Origin: Hyphomicrobiales bacterium
Lineage (GTDB): Bacteria; Pseudomonadota; Alphaproteobacteria; Rhizobiales; Aestuariivirgaceae
DNA: 64,000 nt
Assembly (NCBI GenBank): GCA_016185245.1
Contig: JACPNZ010000022.1
Location: 56,911 to 120,910, forward strand
Reading direction: 5' to 3'
Shown here: positions 8,048 to 16,848 of the stretch, in pieces
How positions within the stretch are numbered: position 1 is the first letter of the stretch
Layout of the letters: every line of letters starts with the position of its first letter
Notes under the pieces: model-generated
Database searches by the model: none
Told to the model about the DNA's origin: nothing
What the model saw: the letters and a program-made list of their open reading frames with translations, nothing else
Translations under genes and position numbers: made by a program

Positions 8048-8497
8048 CTACGCGGCGCGGGTCACTTTCTCCTCGGACGGCGGCGGCTCAGTCCGGGCCC
8101 GGGCATCGTCGACGATCTGCTGGGCCTGGGCCCGTGCCTGATCGAGAAGCGCCTTGGCGTCGTCCTGGGCCTTGAGCAGCGTGGTGGCATAATCCCGGGT
8201 GATGTCGGCTGTGGTTTCCCCGAAGGCCTGCGCCAGTTTCTGGGCGGCATGGCGATAGTCGGTCATCAGCGAGTCGGCAAACTCGCCCTGCAATTCCTTT
8301 AACTGCTCCGGCGACGTGCACTGCATCGCCTTGACCGGCAACAGCCACCATTCCCGGATGCGCCGTCCGTAATGCGCCGCCATTTCGGCGTTCCACTGGG
8401 CCAGCATGCCCGGCCAGGACGCGGCAGCCGCCAGGGACTTGTCGGCACTCTTGTTGCCGGAGGCTTTCGGGGCCTCTTTGCTAGTGGATTTCGACAT
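8048..8497 (-). CDS. Phasin-like protein
   Basis: Protein of 149 residues, mostly helical. After a Lys/Ser/Ala-rich head it reads WPGMLAQWNAEMAAHYGRRI, then CTSPEQLKELQGEF and LMTDYRHAAQKLAQ, the pattern of phasin-family proteins that coat polyhydroxyalkanoate granules. An Ala/Gln/Glu-rich coiled tail follows. The start at ATG 8497 has GAGGAAG upstream; in-frame ATGs further up lack one. No polyhydroxyalkanoate synthase is in the window, so granule association is from family resemblance only. Confidence 0.7.
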   Translation of the reverse strand: MSKSTSKEAPKASGNKSADKSLAAAASWPGMLAQWNAEMAAHYGRRIREWWLLPVKAMQCTSPEQLKELQGEFADSLMTDYRHAAQKLAQAFGETTADITRDYATTLLKAQDDAKALLDQARAQAQQIVDDARARTEPPPSEEKVTRAA

Positions 8498-8632
8498 GAG
8501 CACTTCCTCGAATTGGGTTGAAGCCATGGCACCAACACGCAATCTAAGACTCACAAACCAGGCACGAGATTTGCGATCGCTCCCGGGCGGCAAAAAGCTC
8601 TGCCAGCCCATAAACATACCAGCAGGTGAAGA

Positions 8633-8638
8633 TGTCAA
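8633..8638 (-). promoter_or_regulatory. Possible -35 element (TTGACA) upstream of the phasin-like gene
   Basis: TTGACA is on the minus strand about 135 bases before the phasin-like start, with AT-richer sequence (TATGTTTATG) 14-18 bases further on as a weak -10. The rest of 8498-8773, between the phasin-like gene and moaD, shows no gene; moaE, the usual partner of moaD, is not there. Confidence 0.3.
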
Positions 8639-8773
8639 TATGGTGACCGCCCCGCATGTCCCGCAGCGCGCGTCGCCATGGGTTTCAAGCCCCGGCCCCA
8701 GCTCGTGAATCCGGCGTCTCGCCTGGCCCGGAGATTCCCGGTGATAACTTCGCTGCCCGCCGCCAGACAGCTC

Positions 8774-9025
8774 TCAGCCGCCGGTGACCGGCGGAAAGAA
8801 AGCGACTTCGACGGCGCCCACAATCGAGGCATCAAGTTGCACATGGGATTTGTTGACGGCGGCCCTGAGCGTCCGCCGGTCGGCGAAAGCGGCAGCGCAA
8901 CCCTCATCGCCGGCCGCCAGGAAATCGATCAGATCACTGACGGTCTGAACTCCCGCCGGCATCTCGATCTCGTCCTGGGCCCGCCCGACGATCTGCCGGA
9001 TGCGGGCAAAGTAGAGGATGCGCAT
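8774..9025 (-). CDS. moaD: Molybdopterin synthase sulfur-carrier subunit
   Basis: Ubiquitin-like protein of 83 residues that donates sulfur from a C-terminal thiocarboxylate for molybdopterin synthesis. It opens RILYFARIRQIVGRAQDEIE and ends in AFFPPVTGG, the required double glycine. The start at ATG 9025 follows GAGAAAG by six bases; an ATG at 9031 is also in frame. It follows pgsA on the same strand after a 61-base gap. In many alphaproteobacteria moaE comes next; here a phasin-like gene does, so the large subunit must be elsewhere. Confidence 0.88.
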   Translation of the reverse strand: MRILYFARIRQIVGRAQDEIEMPAGVQTVSDLIDFLAAGDEGCAAAFADRRTLRAAVNKSHVQLDASIVGAVEVAFFPPVTGG

Positions 9026-9086
9026 GCTCATCTTTCTCGCCGCATGGCCTTGTCCGGAAACCGCTCGTCGCTTTCCGGGGCCATGC

Positions 9087-9695
9087 CTAATCCACCACAT
9101 GCCGGATGCCGGCCCGGAAATAGTCGTAGCCGGTATAGAGGGTGAGGGCCGCCGCGATCCACAGCATGGCAAGGCCGACGTTGGTCACGTAGTAGAACAC
9201 CTGGTCTCCGGCCGGGCCGGCGATCAGGAAGCCGACCGAGACGAGTTGCACCGCGGTCTTCCACTTGGCGATCTTGGTGACCGGCACCGACACCTGCAGC
9301 TCGCCCAGATACTCGCGAAGCCCCGACACCAGCACCTCGCGCGACATGATGATGATCGCCGCCCAGATATGGCCGCCCTTCAGGATGTCGTCGCCCGCCA
9401 GCACCAGGAGCACCACCGCCACCAGCACCTTGTCGGCGATTGGGTCGAGCATGCGGCCGAGCGAGGACTGCTGCTGCCAGCGGCGGGCAAGATAGCCGTC
9501 GAAGAAATCGCTCACCGCCGCGGCGATGTAGATGACGAGCGCCACCCAGCGCGCCTCGATGGTGCCCCACATGAGAAGCCCCGCCACCGCCGGCACCGCC
9601 GCGATCCGGCCGTAGGTCAGAATATTGGGGACGTTCCACACCTTGGAAAAGCTCGTCACCTTCGCCGCTCCGCCTTGCCTCGCGATGTCGCTCAT
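9087..9695 (-). CDS. pgsA: CDP-diacylglycerol--glycerol-3-phosphate 3-phosphatidyltransferase
   Basis: Integral membrane enzyme of 202 residues making phosphatidylglycerol phosphate, the committed step to phosphatidylglycerol. The CDP-alcohol phosphatidyltransferase signature D-G-x2-A-R-x8-G-x3-D-x3-D is complete in [20 protein letters not shown] plus DPIADK, near residues 69-95. Several hydrophobic helices follow. The start at ATG 9695 overlaps the uvrC stop by four bases, the usual uvrC-pgsA coupling. The window holds a second enzyme with this signature at 35075-36202, in the sphingolipid locus. Confidence 0.93.
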   Translation of the reverse strand: MSDIARQGGAAKVTSFSKVWNVPNILTYGRIAAVPAVAGLLMWGTIEARWVALVIYIAAAVSDFFDGYLARRWQQQSSLGRMLDPIADKVLVAVVLLVLAGDDILKGGHIWAAIIIMSREVLVSGLREYLGELQVSVPVTKIAKWKTAVQLVSVGFLIAGPAGDQVFYYVTNVGLAMLWIAAALTLYTGYDYFRAGIRHVVD

Positions 9696-11569
9696 TGTGC
9701 ACCCTCGTGGAAGTGATCGTAAATGGCCTTGGCCAGCGCGTGGCTCACGCCCTCGACCGCCGCCAGATCGGTAACGCTCGCCCGCGACACCGCCTTTGCC
9801 GATCCGAAGGCGCCAAGCAAGGCCTTCTTGCGGGTGGGGCCGATGCCGGCGATGTCGTCGAGGGGATTGGCGCCGATCGCCCGGCCCCGCCTGGCCCGGT
9901 GCGAGCCGATGGCGAAGCGGTGGGCCTCGTCGCGCAGGCGCTGGATGTAATAGAGCACCGGATCGCGCGCCTCGAGCATGAAGGAGGGCCGGCCGGTCAT
10001 GTAGAAATGTTCGCGCCCCGCATCGCGGTCGGGGCCCTTGGCGATCCCGGCCACGGCAAGATCGGAAAGCCCCAGCTCGTCAAGCGCGGCGCGGGCCGCC
10101 GACAATTGCCCCTGGCCGCCGTCGATCAGCACGAGATCGGGCCAGGCAGCACTCTCCGCTTCGCCGCCTTCGGCGCGCGGGCCCTCTTCGCGGATCAGCC
10201 GCGAAAACCGCCGCGACAGCACTTCCTGCATCATGCCGAAGTCGTCCGCCTTGATCTCCTCGGCGCGGATGTTGAACTTGCGATATTGAGATTTCATTAA
10301 CCCTTCCGGACCGGCGACAATCATCGCCCCCACCGGGTTGGTGCCCTGGATGTGGGAGTTGTCGAAGACCTCGATGCGGGCCGGAGCTTCCACCAGGCCG
10401 AACACCCGGGCCACCCCTTCCAGCAGCTTGGCCTGCGATGAGCTCTCCGCCAGTTTGCGGCCCATCGCCTCGCGGGCATTGGTAACGGCGTGTTCGACCA
10501 TCAGGCGCTTTTCGCCGCGCTGCGGGACGGCCACTTCGATCTTCTTTCCCGCACGGGTCGACAGGGCCTCCTCGAGAAGCTGGCACTCCTCGACATCATG
10601 CGACAGCAGCACGAGGCCCGGCACCGGCTTATCGTCATAGAACTGGGCGAGAAACGAGGCGAGGATTTCGGAAGGCTCGAGGGATTTGTCGGCGCGCGGG
10701 AAATAGGCGCGGTTGCCCCAGTTCTGGCCGGAGCGGAAGAAGAACACCTGGATGCAGATCTGGCCCCCCTCCTGGGCCAGGCCGAAGACATCGGCCTCGT
10801 CAACCGTCTGCGGATTGATGCCCTGCTGCTGGGTGACGAAGCTCATCGCCTGGATGCGGTCACGGATGCGCGCCGCCTGCTCGAAGTCGAGCTTGCCGGA
10901 AGCTTCCTCCATTGCCTTGGCGAGTTCCGCCTTGACCGCCTGGCTCTTGCCGGAGAGGAACGCTTCGGCCTCACGCACCAGCCCGTCATAGGCGGAGGCC
11001 TCGATGTAGTTCACGCAAGGGGCCGAGCAGCGCTTGATCTGGTACAACAGGCAGGGCCGAGTCCGATTCTCATAAACACTGTTATTACATGATCTTAGAA
11101 GAAAGGCTTTCTGCAGCGTGTTAATTGCTCGGTTGACCGCCCCGGCCGAGGCGAAGGGGCCATAGTAGGAGCCCTTGCGGTTCCTTGCGCCGCGGTGCTT
11201 GGCGAGCTGGGCGACGGCGTGATCCTTGGCGATCAGAATATAGGGAAAGGACTTGTCGTCGCGCAGGATGACATTGTAGCGGGGCTTGAGCTTCTTGATC
11301 AGATTGGCTTCGAGCAGCAGGGCCTCGGCTTCCGTCGTGGTGGTGACGAACTCCATGGTGACGGTGAGCGCGATCATCGCGGCGATGCGGTTGGTGTGGC
11401 CCAAGGCGCGGGTGTAGTTCGAGACGCGGTTCCTGAGGTTCCGCGCCTTGCCGACATAGAGCACCTCGCCCTTGGCGTCATACATGCGGTAGACCCCGGG
11501 CTTGCCCGGCAGCCGCGACACGAAATCGCGGATCACCTCGGGGCCGGCAGGAGATTCGGGTTCGGACAT
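9692..11569 (-). CDS. uvrC: UvrABC excinuclease subunit C
   Basis: Dual-incision nuclease subunit of nucleotide-excision repair, 625 residues, the usual length. The N-terminal GIY-YIG domain ([20 protein letters not shown]) makes the 3' cut. A UVR/UvrB-binding segment ([20 protein letters not shown]) sits near residue 220. The RNase H-like 5'-incision domain has VFDNSHIQG with its catalytic Asp, and the C-terminus has tandem helix-hairpin-helix motifs ([16 protein letters not shown]). pgsA follows with an ATGA overlap. Confidence 0.96.
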   Translation of the reverse strand: MSEPESPAGPEVIRDFVSRLPGKPGVYRMYDAKGEVLYVGKARNLRNRVSNYTRALGHTNRIAAMIALTVTMEFVTTTTEAEALLLEANLIKKLKPRYNVILRDDKSFPYILIAKDHAVAQLAKHRGARNRKGSYYGPFASAGAVNRAINTLQKAFLLRSCNNSVYENRTRPCLLYQIKRCSAPCVNYIEASAYDGLVREAEAFLSGKSQAVKAELAKAMEEASGKLDFEQAARIRDRIQAMSFVTQQQGINPQTVDEADVFGLAQEGGQICIQVFFFRSGQNWGNRAYFPRADKSLEPSEILASFLAQFYDDKPVPGLVLLSHDVEECQLLEEALSTRAGKKIEVAVPQRGEKRLMVEHAVTNAREAMGRKLAESSSQAKLLEGVARVFGLVEAPARIEVFDNSHIQGTNPVGAMIVAGPEGLMKSQYRKFNIRAEEIKADDFGMMQEVLSRRFSRLIREEGPRAEGGEAESAAWPDLVLIDGGQGQLSAARAALDELGLSDLAVAGIAKGPDRDAGREHFYMTGRPSFMLEARDPVLYYIQRLRDEAHRFAIGSHRARRGRAIGANPLDDIAGIGPTRKKALLGAFGSAKAVSRASVTDLAAVEGVSHALAKAIYDHFHEGAQ

Positions 11570-11776
11570 GGGGCCTATCTAATACCTGGCCGCCCGGCCA
11601 ACAATCGACAGCAGGATCAATCTCTTCACCGCCGCTCCGCGCCAGGCTTTCTGCGGTAACGTCAGAAGCAGGCTGTGCCGACCCGCTGCAAGGACCGAAG
11701 CGATGCTGCCCAGGTCATCGCAACTCCCGCCGGCCACGACTCGATCCCCACCGGCGCCACCTGAATTCGACCACCG

Positions 11777-12748
11777 CTACCCCCGTCCGTGCGGGGCCTC
11801 GAAGTCGATGACCGGCCCCACCGGCACGATGCGGCTCGGATTGAGCGGCGCGTGGCTCATGTAATAGTGGCGCTTGATGTGGGTGAAATCGACGGTCTCG
11901 CGCACGCCCGGCCACTGGTAGAGATCGCGGGTGTAGCCCCACAGATTGGGATAATCGGCGAGCCGCCGGATGTTGCACTTGAAGTGCGCGACATAGACCA
12001 GGTCGAAGCGCACCAGGGTGGTAAAGAGCCGCCAGTCGCATTCGAGCGGCCGGTCGCCGAGCAGAAAGCGGCTCTTCGCCAGCCGCTCTTCGAGCCAGTC
12101 GAAGGCCTCGAAAACCCCGGTCACCGCTTTCTCGTAGGCTTCCTGGGCGGTGGCGAAGCCCGCCCGGTAGACGCCGTTATTGACCGCCGGATAGATGCGC
12201 CGATTGAGAGCTTCGATCGCCTCGCGTGAAGCTGCCGGAAAGTAATCGCCTGCCGCCGCCCCCACCTCGTCAAAGGCCGAATTGAGCATCCGAATGATTT
12301 CGCTCGATTCGTTGTTGACGATGGTGCGGCGGTACTTGTCCCACAGCACCGGCACGGTGACGCGGCCGGTGTAGGAGGCATTAGCGGTCACATAGAGCTG
12401 GCGCAGGAAACGCGCCCCGTTGACGTTGTCGGGCACCACACCGGGAGCGGCATCGAAGGTCCAGCCATTCTCCGCCATCAGCCAGTGGGTGACCGACAGC
12501 GACACGATGTTCTCAAGTCCCTTGAGCTTGCGATAGATGAGGGTCCGGCAGGCCCACGGACAGGCGAGCGAGACATAGAGGTGATAGCGCCGGGGTTCCG
12601 CCTTGAAGCCTCCTTCGCCGGTCGGACCCGCCAGTCCGTCGGGCGTCACCCAGCTCCTGAAGCGCGATTCCTCGCGAATGAAGTTGCCGCCGGTCTGGCG
12701 CGTATCGTACCACTGGTCATACCAGACGCCATCGATCAGCCGGCCCAT
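11777..12748 (-). CDS. Glutathionyl-hydroquinone reductase (Xi-class GST)
   Basis: Cytosolic enzyme of 323 residues that reduces glutathionyl-hydroquinones, releasing hydroquinone and GSSG. The N-terminal thioredoxin fold carries the catalytic cysteine near C63 in SLACPWACRT, and the opening GNFIREESRFRSWV is characteristic of the EcM4/YqjG/PcpF group. The helical C-terminal domain includes DWRLFTTLVRFDLVYVAHFK. It lies 15 bases downstream of folB on the same strand, possibly the last gene of that run. The 207 bases between it and uvrC hold no gene I can support. Confidence 0.9.
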   Translation of the reverse strand: MGRLIDGVWYDQWYDTRQTGGNFIREESRFRSWVTPDGLAGPTGEGGFKAEPRRYHLYVSLACPWACRTLIYRKLKGLENIVSLSVTHWLMAENGWTFDAAPGVVPDNVNGARFLRQLYVTANASYTGRVTVPVLWDKYRRTIVNNESSEIIRMLNSAFDEVGAAAGDYFPAASREAIEALNRRIYPAVNNGVYRAGFATAQEAYEKAVTGVFEAFDWLEERLAKSRFLLGDRPLECDWRLFTTLVRFDLVYVAHFKCNIRRLADYPNLWGYTRDLYQWPGVRETVDFTHIKRHYYMSHAPLNPSRIVPVGPVIDFEAPHGRG

Positions 12749-12763
12749 GGCGAACCTCCCTTG

Positions 12764-13165
12764 TCAGCGCACCCGTTCGATCTCCACGCCGACGCTGCGG
12801 GCGTTGGGAATGATGTCGGGCTTCTCGATCCTGACCCGCGCCGCCATCACTCGGCTGTCGCGCAGGCACGCGGCGGCGATCTTCTCGCACAGGGTCTCGA
12901 CCAGATTGATGTGGCCGGCGGCAATGATGGCGTCGACCTTCTTCACCACGATCTCATAGGAGACGACGTGGGAGATGTCGTCGTCCTTGGGGCCCTCGCC
13001 CTCCTTCACCGACAGATCGATGTTGACGATGATGCGCTGCGGCGTCTCGCGCTCGTGCGGATAGATGCCGATCAGCGCCTTGACTTCGAGATCGCGCACG
13101 AACACATGCCTGAGCTTCGCCGCCCCGCTCGCCACGTGATGGCTGATCATCGGCTTCTTGCTCAT
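12764..13165 (-). CDS. folB: Dihydroneopterin aldolase
   Basis: Folate-pathway enzyme of 133 residues that cleaves 7,8-dihydroneopterin to 6-hydroxymethyl-dihydropterin and glycolaldehyde. The signature ALIGIYPHERETPQRIIVNI contains the conserved Glu, YEIVVKKVD follows, and LVETLCEKIAAACL carries the catalytic Lys. A ~15-residue N-terminal extension precedes the usual start. It overlaps the upstream SDR gene by four bases (ATGA), which ties the two in translation and suggests that the SDR acts on pterins. Confidence 0.92.
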   Translation of the reverse strand: MSKKPMISHHVASGAAKLRHVFVRDLEVKALIGIYPHERETPQRIIVNIDLSVKEGEGPKDDDISHVVSYEIVVKKVDAIIAAGHINLVETLCEKIAAACLRDSRVMAARVRIEKPDIIPNARSVGVEIERVR

Positions 13166-13920
13166 TCCCTGACCTCCGTCACGTCGGGCGTCTGCCAGGT
13201 GAGATGCTGGCCGCCGTCGAGCACGATCATCTGCCCGGTCAGCGCCGGTTGCGACAATATGAATTTGACCGCCGCCGAGATTTCCATGGGCGAAGTGCCG
13301 CGCCCGAGAAGCGTAAGCCGCGACTGCTTGGCGAATTCCTCCTCATCCATGCGCACACTCGGCAGGGCCGGGCCGGGGCCGATGGCATTGACGCGAATTT
13401 CCGGTGCCAGCGCCTGGGCTAGTGTGCGGGTTACCGTCCATAAGGCCGACTTCGAGGCCGTGTAGGAGAAGAATTTGGGGTTGAGCTTCCACACCCGCTG
13501 ATCGATGATCGAGATGATGTTGCCGCGTGCCCCATGCGGCAGTTGCCGGGCGAAGGCCTGCGACAGGAACACCGGCGCCTTGAGATTGGTGTCGAGATGT
13601 ACCGACCACGAGGCGCTGGTGAGTGCTCCCACCTCGTCGGGCTCGAACACCGAAGCGTTGTTGACAAGGCAGGTGAGGCCGCCCAGCGCTGCCGATGCCT
13701 CGGCGATCAGGCGGTCGGGCACCCCCGCGTCGGCGAGATCGCCGCGCACCACGATCGCCCGGCGCCCCAGGCGGCGGATGCAGCCCGCCACCTCCTCGGC
13801 CTCGGCCAGGGAGGTCTTGCAATGAACCGCCACGTCGAAGCCGTCGCTTGCCAGGTCGAGCGCGATCTGCCGCCCAATGCGCTTGGCCGAACCGGTAACC
13901 ATGGCCGATTTCAACGCCAT
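13162..13920 (-). CDS. FolM/pteridine-reductase-like SDR
   Basis: Short-chain dehydrogenase of 252 residues. The cofactor loop is TGSAKRIGRQIA; the TGxxxRxG form with an Arg is that of pteridine reductases (PTR1) and FolM, not the usual TGxxxGIG. NNAS is near residue 90 and the catalytic Tyr/Lys are in YTASKSALW. Its stop overlaps the folB start, so a role reducing dihydropterin or dihydrofolate is inferred from motif plus neighbour. A generic SDR function cannot be excluded. Confidence 0.82.
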   Translation of the reverse strand: MALKSAMVTGSAKRIGRQIALDLASDGFDVAVHCKTSLAEAEEVAGCIRRLGRRAIVVRGDLADAGVPDRLIAEASAALGGLTCLVNNASVFEPDEVGALTSASWSVHLDTNLKAPVFLSQAFARQLPHGARGNIISIIDQRVWKLNPKFFSYTASKSALWTVTRTLAQALAPEIRVNAIGPGPALPSVRMDEEEFAKQSRLTLLGRGTSPMEISAAVKFILSQPALTGQMIVLDGGQHLTWQTPDVTEVRE

Positions 13921-13924
13921 CGGC

Positions 13925-14290
13925 TCAGCCCTTCGGCAACAGGATCACATAGTGCTTGCGCACCTTTTCCACCGTCTCCCAGGTGCCCTTGAAGCCTGCC
14001 GGGATGATGAAGGCATCGCCCTTCTTCAGCGTCCATTTCTTGCCCCTGTCGTTGGTCAGCACCGCCTTGCCGGCGATGAAGTGGCAGAATTCCCATTCGT
14101 CATAGGACATCGACACCTTGCCGGGCGAGCATTCCCAGATGCCGCAGAAGAGCCTTCCGTCCTCGCCGGTGAAATGGTTCCAGGTCTTGGTCTGGCATTT
14201 GCCCTTGAGCAGCTTGGCCGGATCGGCGGCCCCTTTTTCGACTTTCGGCGCCTTCTTGCCGGTCGTCTTCATCACGATGATGTCGGCCAT
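13925..14290 (-). CDS. Cupin protein, ureidoglycine-aminohydrolase-like domain
   Basis: Protein of 121 residues with one small cupin barrel. GIWECSPGKVSMSYDEWEFC corresponds to the first half, with Glu in the metal-ligand position, and LKKGDAFIIPAGFKGTWET to the second. This is the pattern of the cupin_3 family, whose members include ureidoglycine aminohydrolase but are mostly uncharacterised. It lies between cca (12-base gap) and the SDR-folB pair (4-base gap) on one strand, so it is likely co-transcribed; no purine-catabolism genes are near, and the function is open. Confidence 0.78.
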   Translation of the reverse strand: MADIIVMKTTGKKAPKVEKGAADPAKLLKGKCQTKTWNHFTGEDGRLFCGIWECSPGKVSMSYDEWEFCHFIAGKAVLTNDRGKKWTLKKGDAFIIPAGFKGTWETVEKVRKHYVILLPKG

Positions 14291-14302
14291 TTCGGTCCCT
14301 CC

Positions 14303-15490
14303 CTATTTCGCCAGCCGCGCCAAAAGCGCTTCCCGGTCCGGCTTGAAGTCCGCTGCGATCCACCAGTCTTCGAGCCGCCCCAGGGCCGCGCCGAGTTCCG
14401 GCCCCGCCGTCATGCCGTGGGCCACCAAGTCGTGACCGGTGACCGGAAAGCGCGGAACGGGCCAGCGCCCGGGCAGCCGCAGCAGGCGCTTCCACCGCGG
14501 ATCGTCAAGCCCCGCCTTCGTCCGCGCCCAGGCGACCAGCACGGCATCGTGCCAGCCCTCGGCTCCCAGATGATAGAGTACGGCCCGCTGCTCCCGGGGC
14601 CTGAGGTCGGGCGACGGCGGAAAGGTTTCAACGACCGCCGCGATCCGCCTGGCTTCGGCGTTCGACAGCCGGAGCCGGTCGCGCAAGCCTTCCGGCTCCG
14701 CCGCCAGCACCGCGAGCCGCAGCACCGGATCGGACGGCAGGCGCGACAATACCCGCCAGTCCTCCGTATGCGGAAGAATGCGTTGGAGGATCTTCTCCCG
14801 CGCCATCACCTTCAGCGTCGCCACCGCACCGGGCGCAGCCAGCAGTTTCAGCAATTCCTGGCGCAGCCGTTCGGCCGACAAATTGTCGAGACCCTTGCGA
14901 TGACGCTTGCAGGCGGCAAGCCCGGCCCTGTCGGGTGCCCCTCTGCCGAAGCGGGCATGGAAGCGGAAGAATCGCAGAATGCGCAGATAATCCTCCGCGA
15001 TGCGCTTCGCCGGGTCGCCCACGAAGGTGATTCTGTTTCTCAGAATGTCGTGGTAACCATTTGTAAAGTCGTATATTTTCCCTCTTGCGTCACAATAGAG
15101 TGCATTCATTGTGAAGTCGCGGCGGAAGGCATCGCGCTGCCAGTCGTCATGGAAGGCGACGCGGGCCCGCCGTCCATCGGTCTCGATGTCGTGGCGGAGT
15201 GTGGTCACCTCATAGGGGCGGTGTTCGGCCACCACCGTCACCGTGCCATGGGCGATGCCGGTCGGCACCACCTTGAGGCCGGCGGCCACACAGGCCTTGG
15301 TCACCGCCTCGGGCGGCAGCGTGCAGGCCAGATCGACATCGGCCACTGGAATTTTCAGAAGCGCGTTGCGCACCGCCCCCCCCGCCACCCGCGCCTCGCC
15401 GCCGGCCGAAGCTACCGCCGCGAAGATGGCACGGAGCCCCGTATCCTGTAACCATTTGGCCCGGGCCAGCGAGGGAAGCTTGGCCGTCAT
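14303..15490 (-). CDS. cca: CCA tRNA nucleotidyltransferase / poly(A) polymerase family
   Basis: Adds or repairs the 3' CCA end of tRNA. 395 residues from ATG 15490. The head-domain motif is GGAVRNALL followed by VADVDLA, with the two metal-binding Asp near 51 and 53; most family members have D where this one has N in GGxVRD. RRDFTMNALYCDARGKIYDF and EDYLRILRFFRFHARFG are the neck and B/D motifs. The start overlaps the upstream NUDIX stop by four bases (ATGA). A longer open frame to 15601 runs back inside the NUDIX gene and was not used. Confidence 0.9.
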   Translation of the reverse strand: MTAKLPSLARAKWLQDTGLRAIFAAVASAGGEARVAGGAVRNALLKIPVADVDLACTLPPEAVTKACVAAGLKVVPTGIAHGTVTVVAEHRPYEVTTLRHDIETDGRRARVAFHDDWQRDAFRRDFTMNALYCDARGKIYDFTNGYHDILRNRITFVGDPAKRIAEDYLRILRFFRFHARFGRGAPDRAGLAACKRHRKGLDNLSAERLRQELLKLLAAPGAVATLKVMAREKILQRILPHTEDWRVLSRLPSDPVLRLAVLAAEPEGLRDRLRLSNAEARRIAAVVETFPPSPDLRPREQRAVLYHLGAEGWHDAVLVAWARTKAGLDDPRWKRLLRLPGRWPVPRFPVTGHDLVAHGMTAGPELGAALGRLEDWWIAADFKPDREALLARLAK

Positions 15491-16116
15491 CGCGGCGCGT
15501 ACAGCAGATTGTAGAGGTTGCGGATCATGCCGGCGGTTGCTCCCCAAATGTAACGCTCGCCATAGGGCATGGCATAGTAGAAACGTTGCTTGCCCTGCCA
15601 CTGGCGCGAATGCGTGAGATGATGGTCCGGATTCATCAGGAAGGCGAGCGGCACCTCGAAAACCGAGGCCACCTCGCCGGCATGCGGCGCCAGCGTGAAG
15701 CCCGGCCGCACCAGCCCCACCACCGGCACAATGCGATAGGATGTGCCGGTCAGATAGGTATCGAGAAATCCCAGGGGCTCGACGAAGGAGCGGGAAATGC
15801 CGGTCTCCTCCTCGGTCTCGCGCAGCGCCGCGGCCACCGGCCCCTCGTCTCCCTCATCGATCCGCCCACCGGGAAAGGCCACCTGCCCGCCATGGCTGGC
15901 GAGATGGGCGGTGCGCTCGGTCAACAGCAGGCTGAGGCCATTTTCGCCCACTACCAGCGGCACCAGCACGGCGGCGGGCTTGGGGCTAACCCCCGGCGGA
16001 ATGATCCGCGCCTCGGGGTTGAGATCGTCGTCGCTGAACCGCGCTGCCCCCGGCGGCGTCCGGTGCAGGCGGTGCGCGAGACCGCGCAGCTCTTGCTCGT
16101 CGAAGCGAAAGCTCAC
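15487..16116 (-). CDS. NUDIX CoA pyrophosphatase (NudL-like)
   Basis: Hydrolyses CoA to 3',5'-ADP and 4'-phosphopantetheine in relatives. The 209 residues from GTG 16116 contain a perfect Nudix box (GGRIDEGDEGPVAAALRETE followed by EETG) and, just before it, the CoA-specific signature LLTERTAHLASHGGQVAFPG. The GTG overlaps the DUF1285 stop (GTGA) and its stop overlaps cca (ATGA), so three genes are translationally linked. The same open frame continues to 16806, but that part is antisense-like sequence inside DUF1285. Confidence 0.9.
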   Translation of the reverse strand: MSFRFDEQELRGLAHRLHRTPPGAARFSDDDLNPEARIIPPGVSPKPAAVLVPLVVGENGLSLLLTERTAHLASHGGQVAFPGGRIDEGDEGPVAAALRETEEETGISRSFVEPLGFLDTYLTGTSYRIVPVVGLVRPGFTLAPHAGEVASVFEVPLAFLMNPDHHLTHSRQWQGKQRFYYAMPYGERYIWGATAGMIRNLYNLLYAPR

Positions 16117-16700
16117 GAAATGGCACCGATGTCGCGGGCGGGCTTCATCGGGAAGAATTGCCCCTTCGACCACACCCCGAACCACTCGCCCTCGACCTGG
16201 CCCAGAGCCACGAGATCGTAGAACAGGGCCCGGATGACCAGCGCCTCGAGTCGCGAGCGTACCAGCACATAGGGCTTGAGGCCGCCGGTTCCCGCCTCGT
16301 CGGCAAAGCGCAAGGGATGCTCGGCATCGACCGTCACCTCCTCGTCGGTATTGGTCTCGAAGGCGATCGCCTGGCCGCGGCCCTTGCCGTCGACCGTCAT
16401 GCGCACCGCCACGAAGGGCGCGTCGTCGACCCTTATGCCGCATTTCTCGACCGGTGTTACCAGATAATATTTGCCGTCGTCGTCGTGGCGCAGCACCGAG
16501 GCGAAGAGCTGCATCAGCGGCTTCCGGCCGATCGGCGAGTTCATGTAGAACCAGGTGCCGTCGGCCGCGATCCGCATGTCGATGTCGCCGCAGAACGGCG
16601 GATTCCACAGATGCACCGGCGCAGGCCCCTTCTGGCTCCGGGCCAGTTCGCCCAAGCCGCGCAACGGATTGCTTGCATCCCTTTGATCCTGCGTCATCAT
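16113..16700 (-). CDS. DUF1285 family protein
   Basis: Protein of about 195 residues of a conserved alpha- and gammaproteobacterial family without known function. Family-typical stretches are PVHLWNPPFCGDIDMRIAAD, GTWFYMNSPIGRKPLMQLFA and YYLVTPVEKCGIRVDDAPFV. It starts the DUF1285-NUDIX-cca overlapping chain and is divergent from moxR. The start could be ATG 16700, 16697 or, less likely, 16754. No signal peptide or membrane segment is visible. Confidence 0.82.
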   Translation of the reverse strand: MMTQDQRDASNPLRGLGELARSQKGPAPVHLWNPPFCGDIDMRIAADGTWFYMNSPIGRKPLMQLFASVLRHDDDGKYYLVTPVEKCGIRVDDAPFVAVRMTVDGKGRGQAIAFETNTDEEVTVDAEHPLRFADEAGTGGLKPYVLVRSRLEALVIRALFYDLVALGQVEGEWFGVWSKGQFFPMKPARDIGAIS

Positions 16701-16848
16701 AAGCTTTCGCGCCGAAGCAACTGAGTCGGCTCCGGCCTGCCTCTTTGTGGCCACTCTCGTTCACGAGGATGTCATTAACGAGAAGACAGAACCGGAGCCC
16801 GTCCACGGCTCAGGTCTTCTATAGTGGGACGCGCAACCGGGAACAATC

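Noticed and set aside
13877..15451. 524-codon open frame on the plus strand
   Set aside because: Antisense to the cupin and cca genes, both with good motifs.
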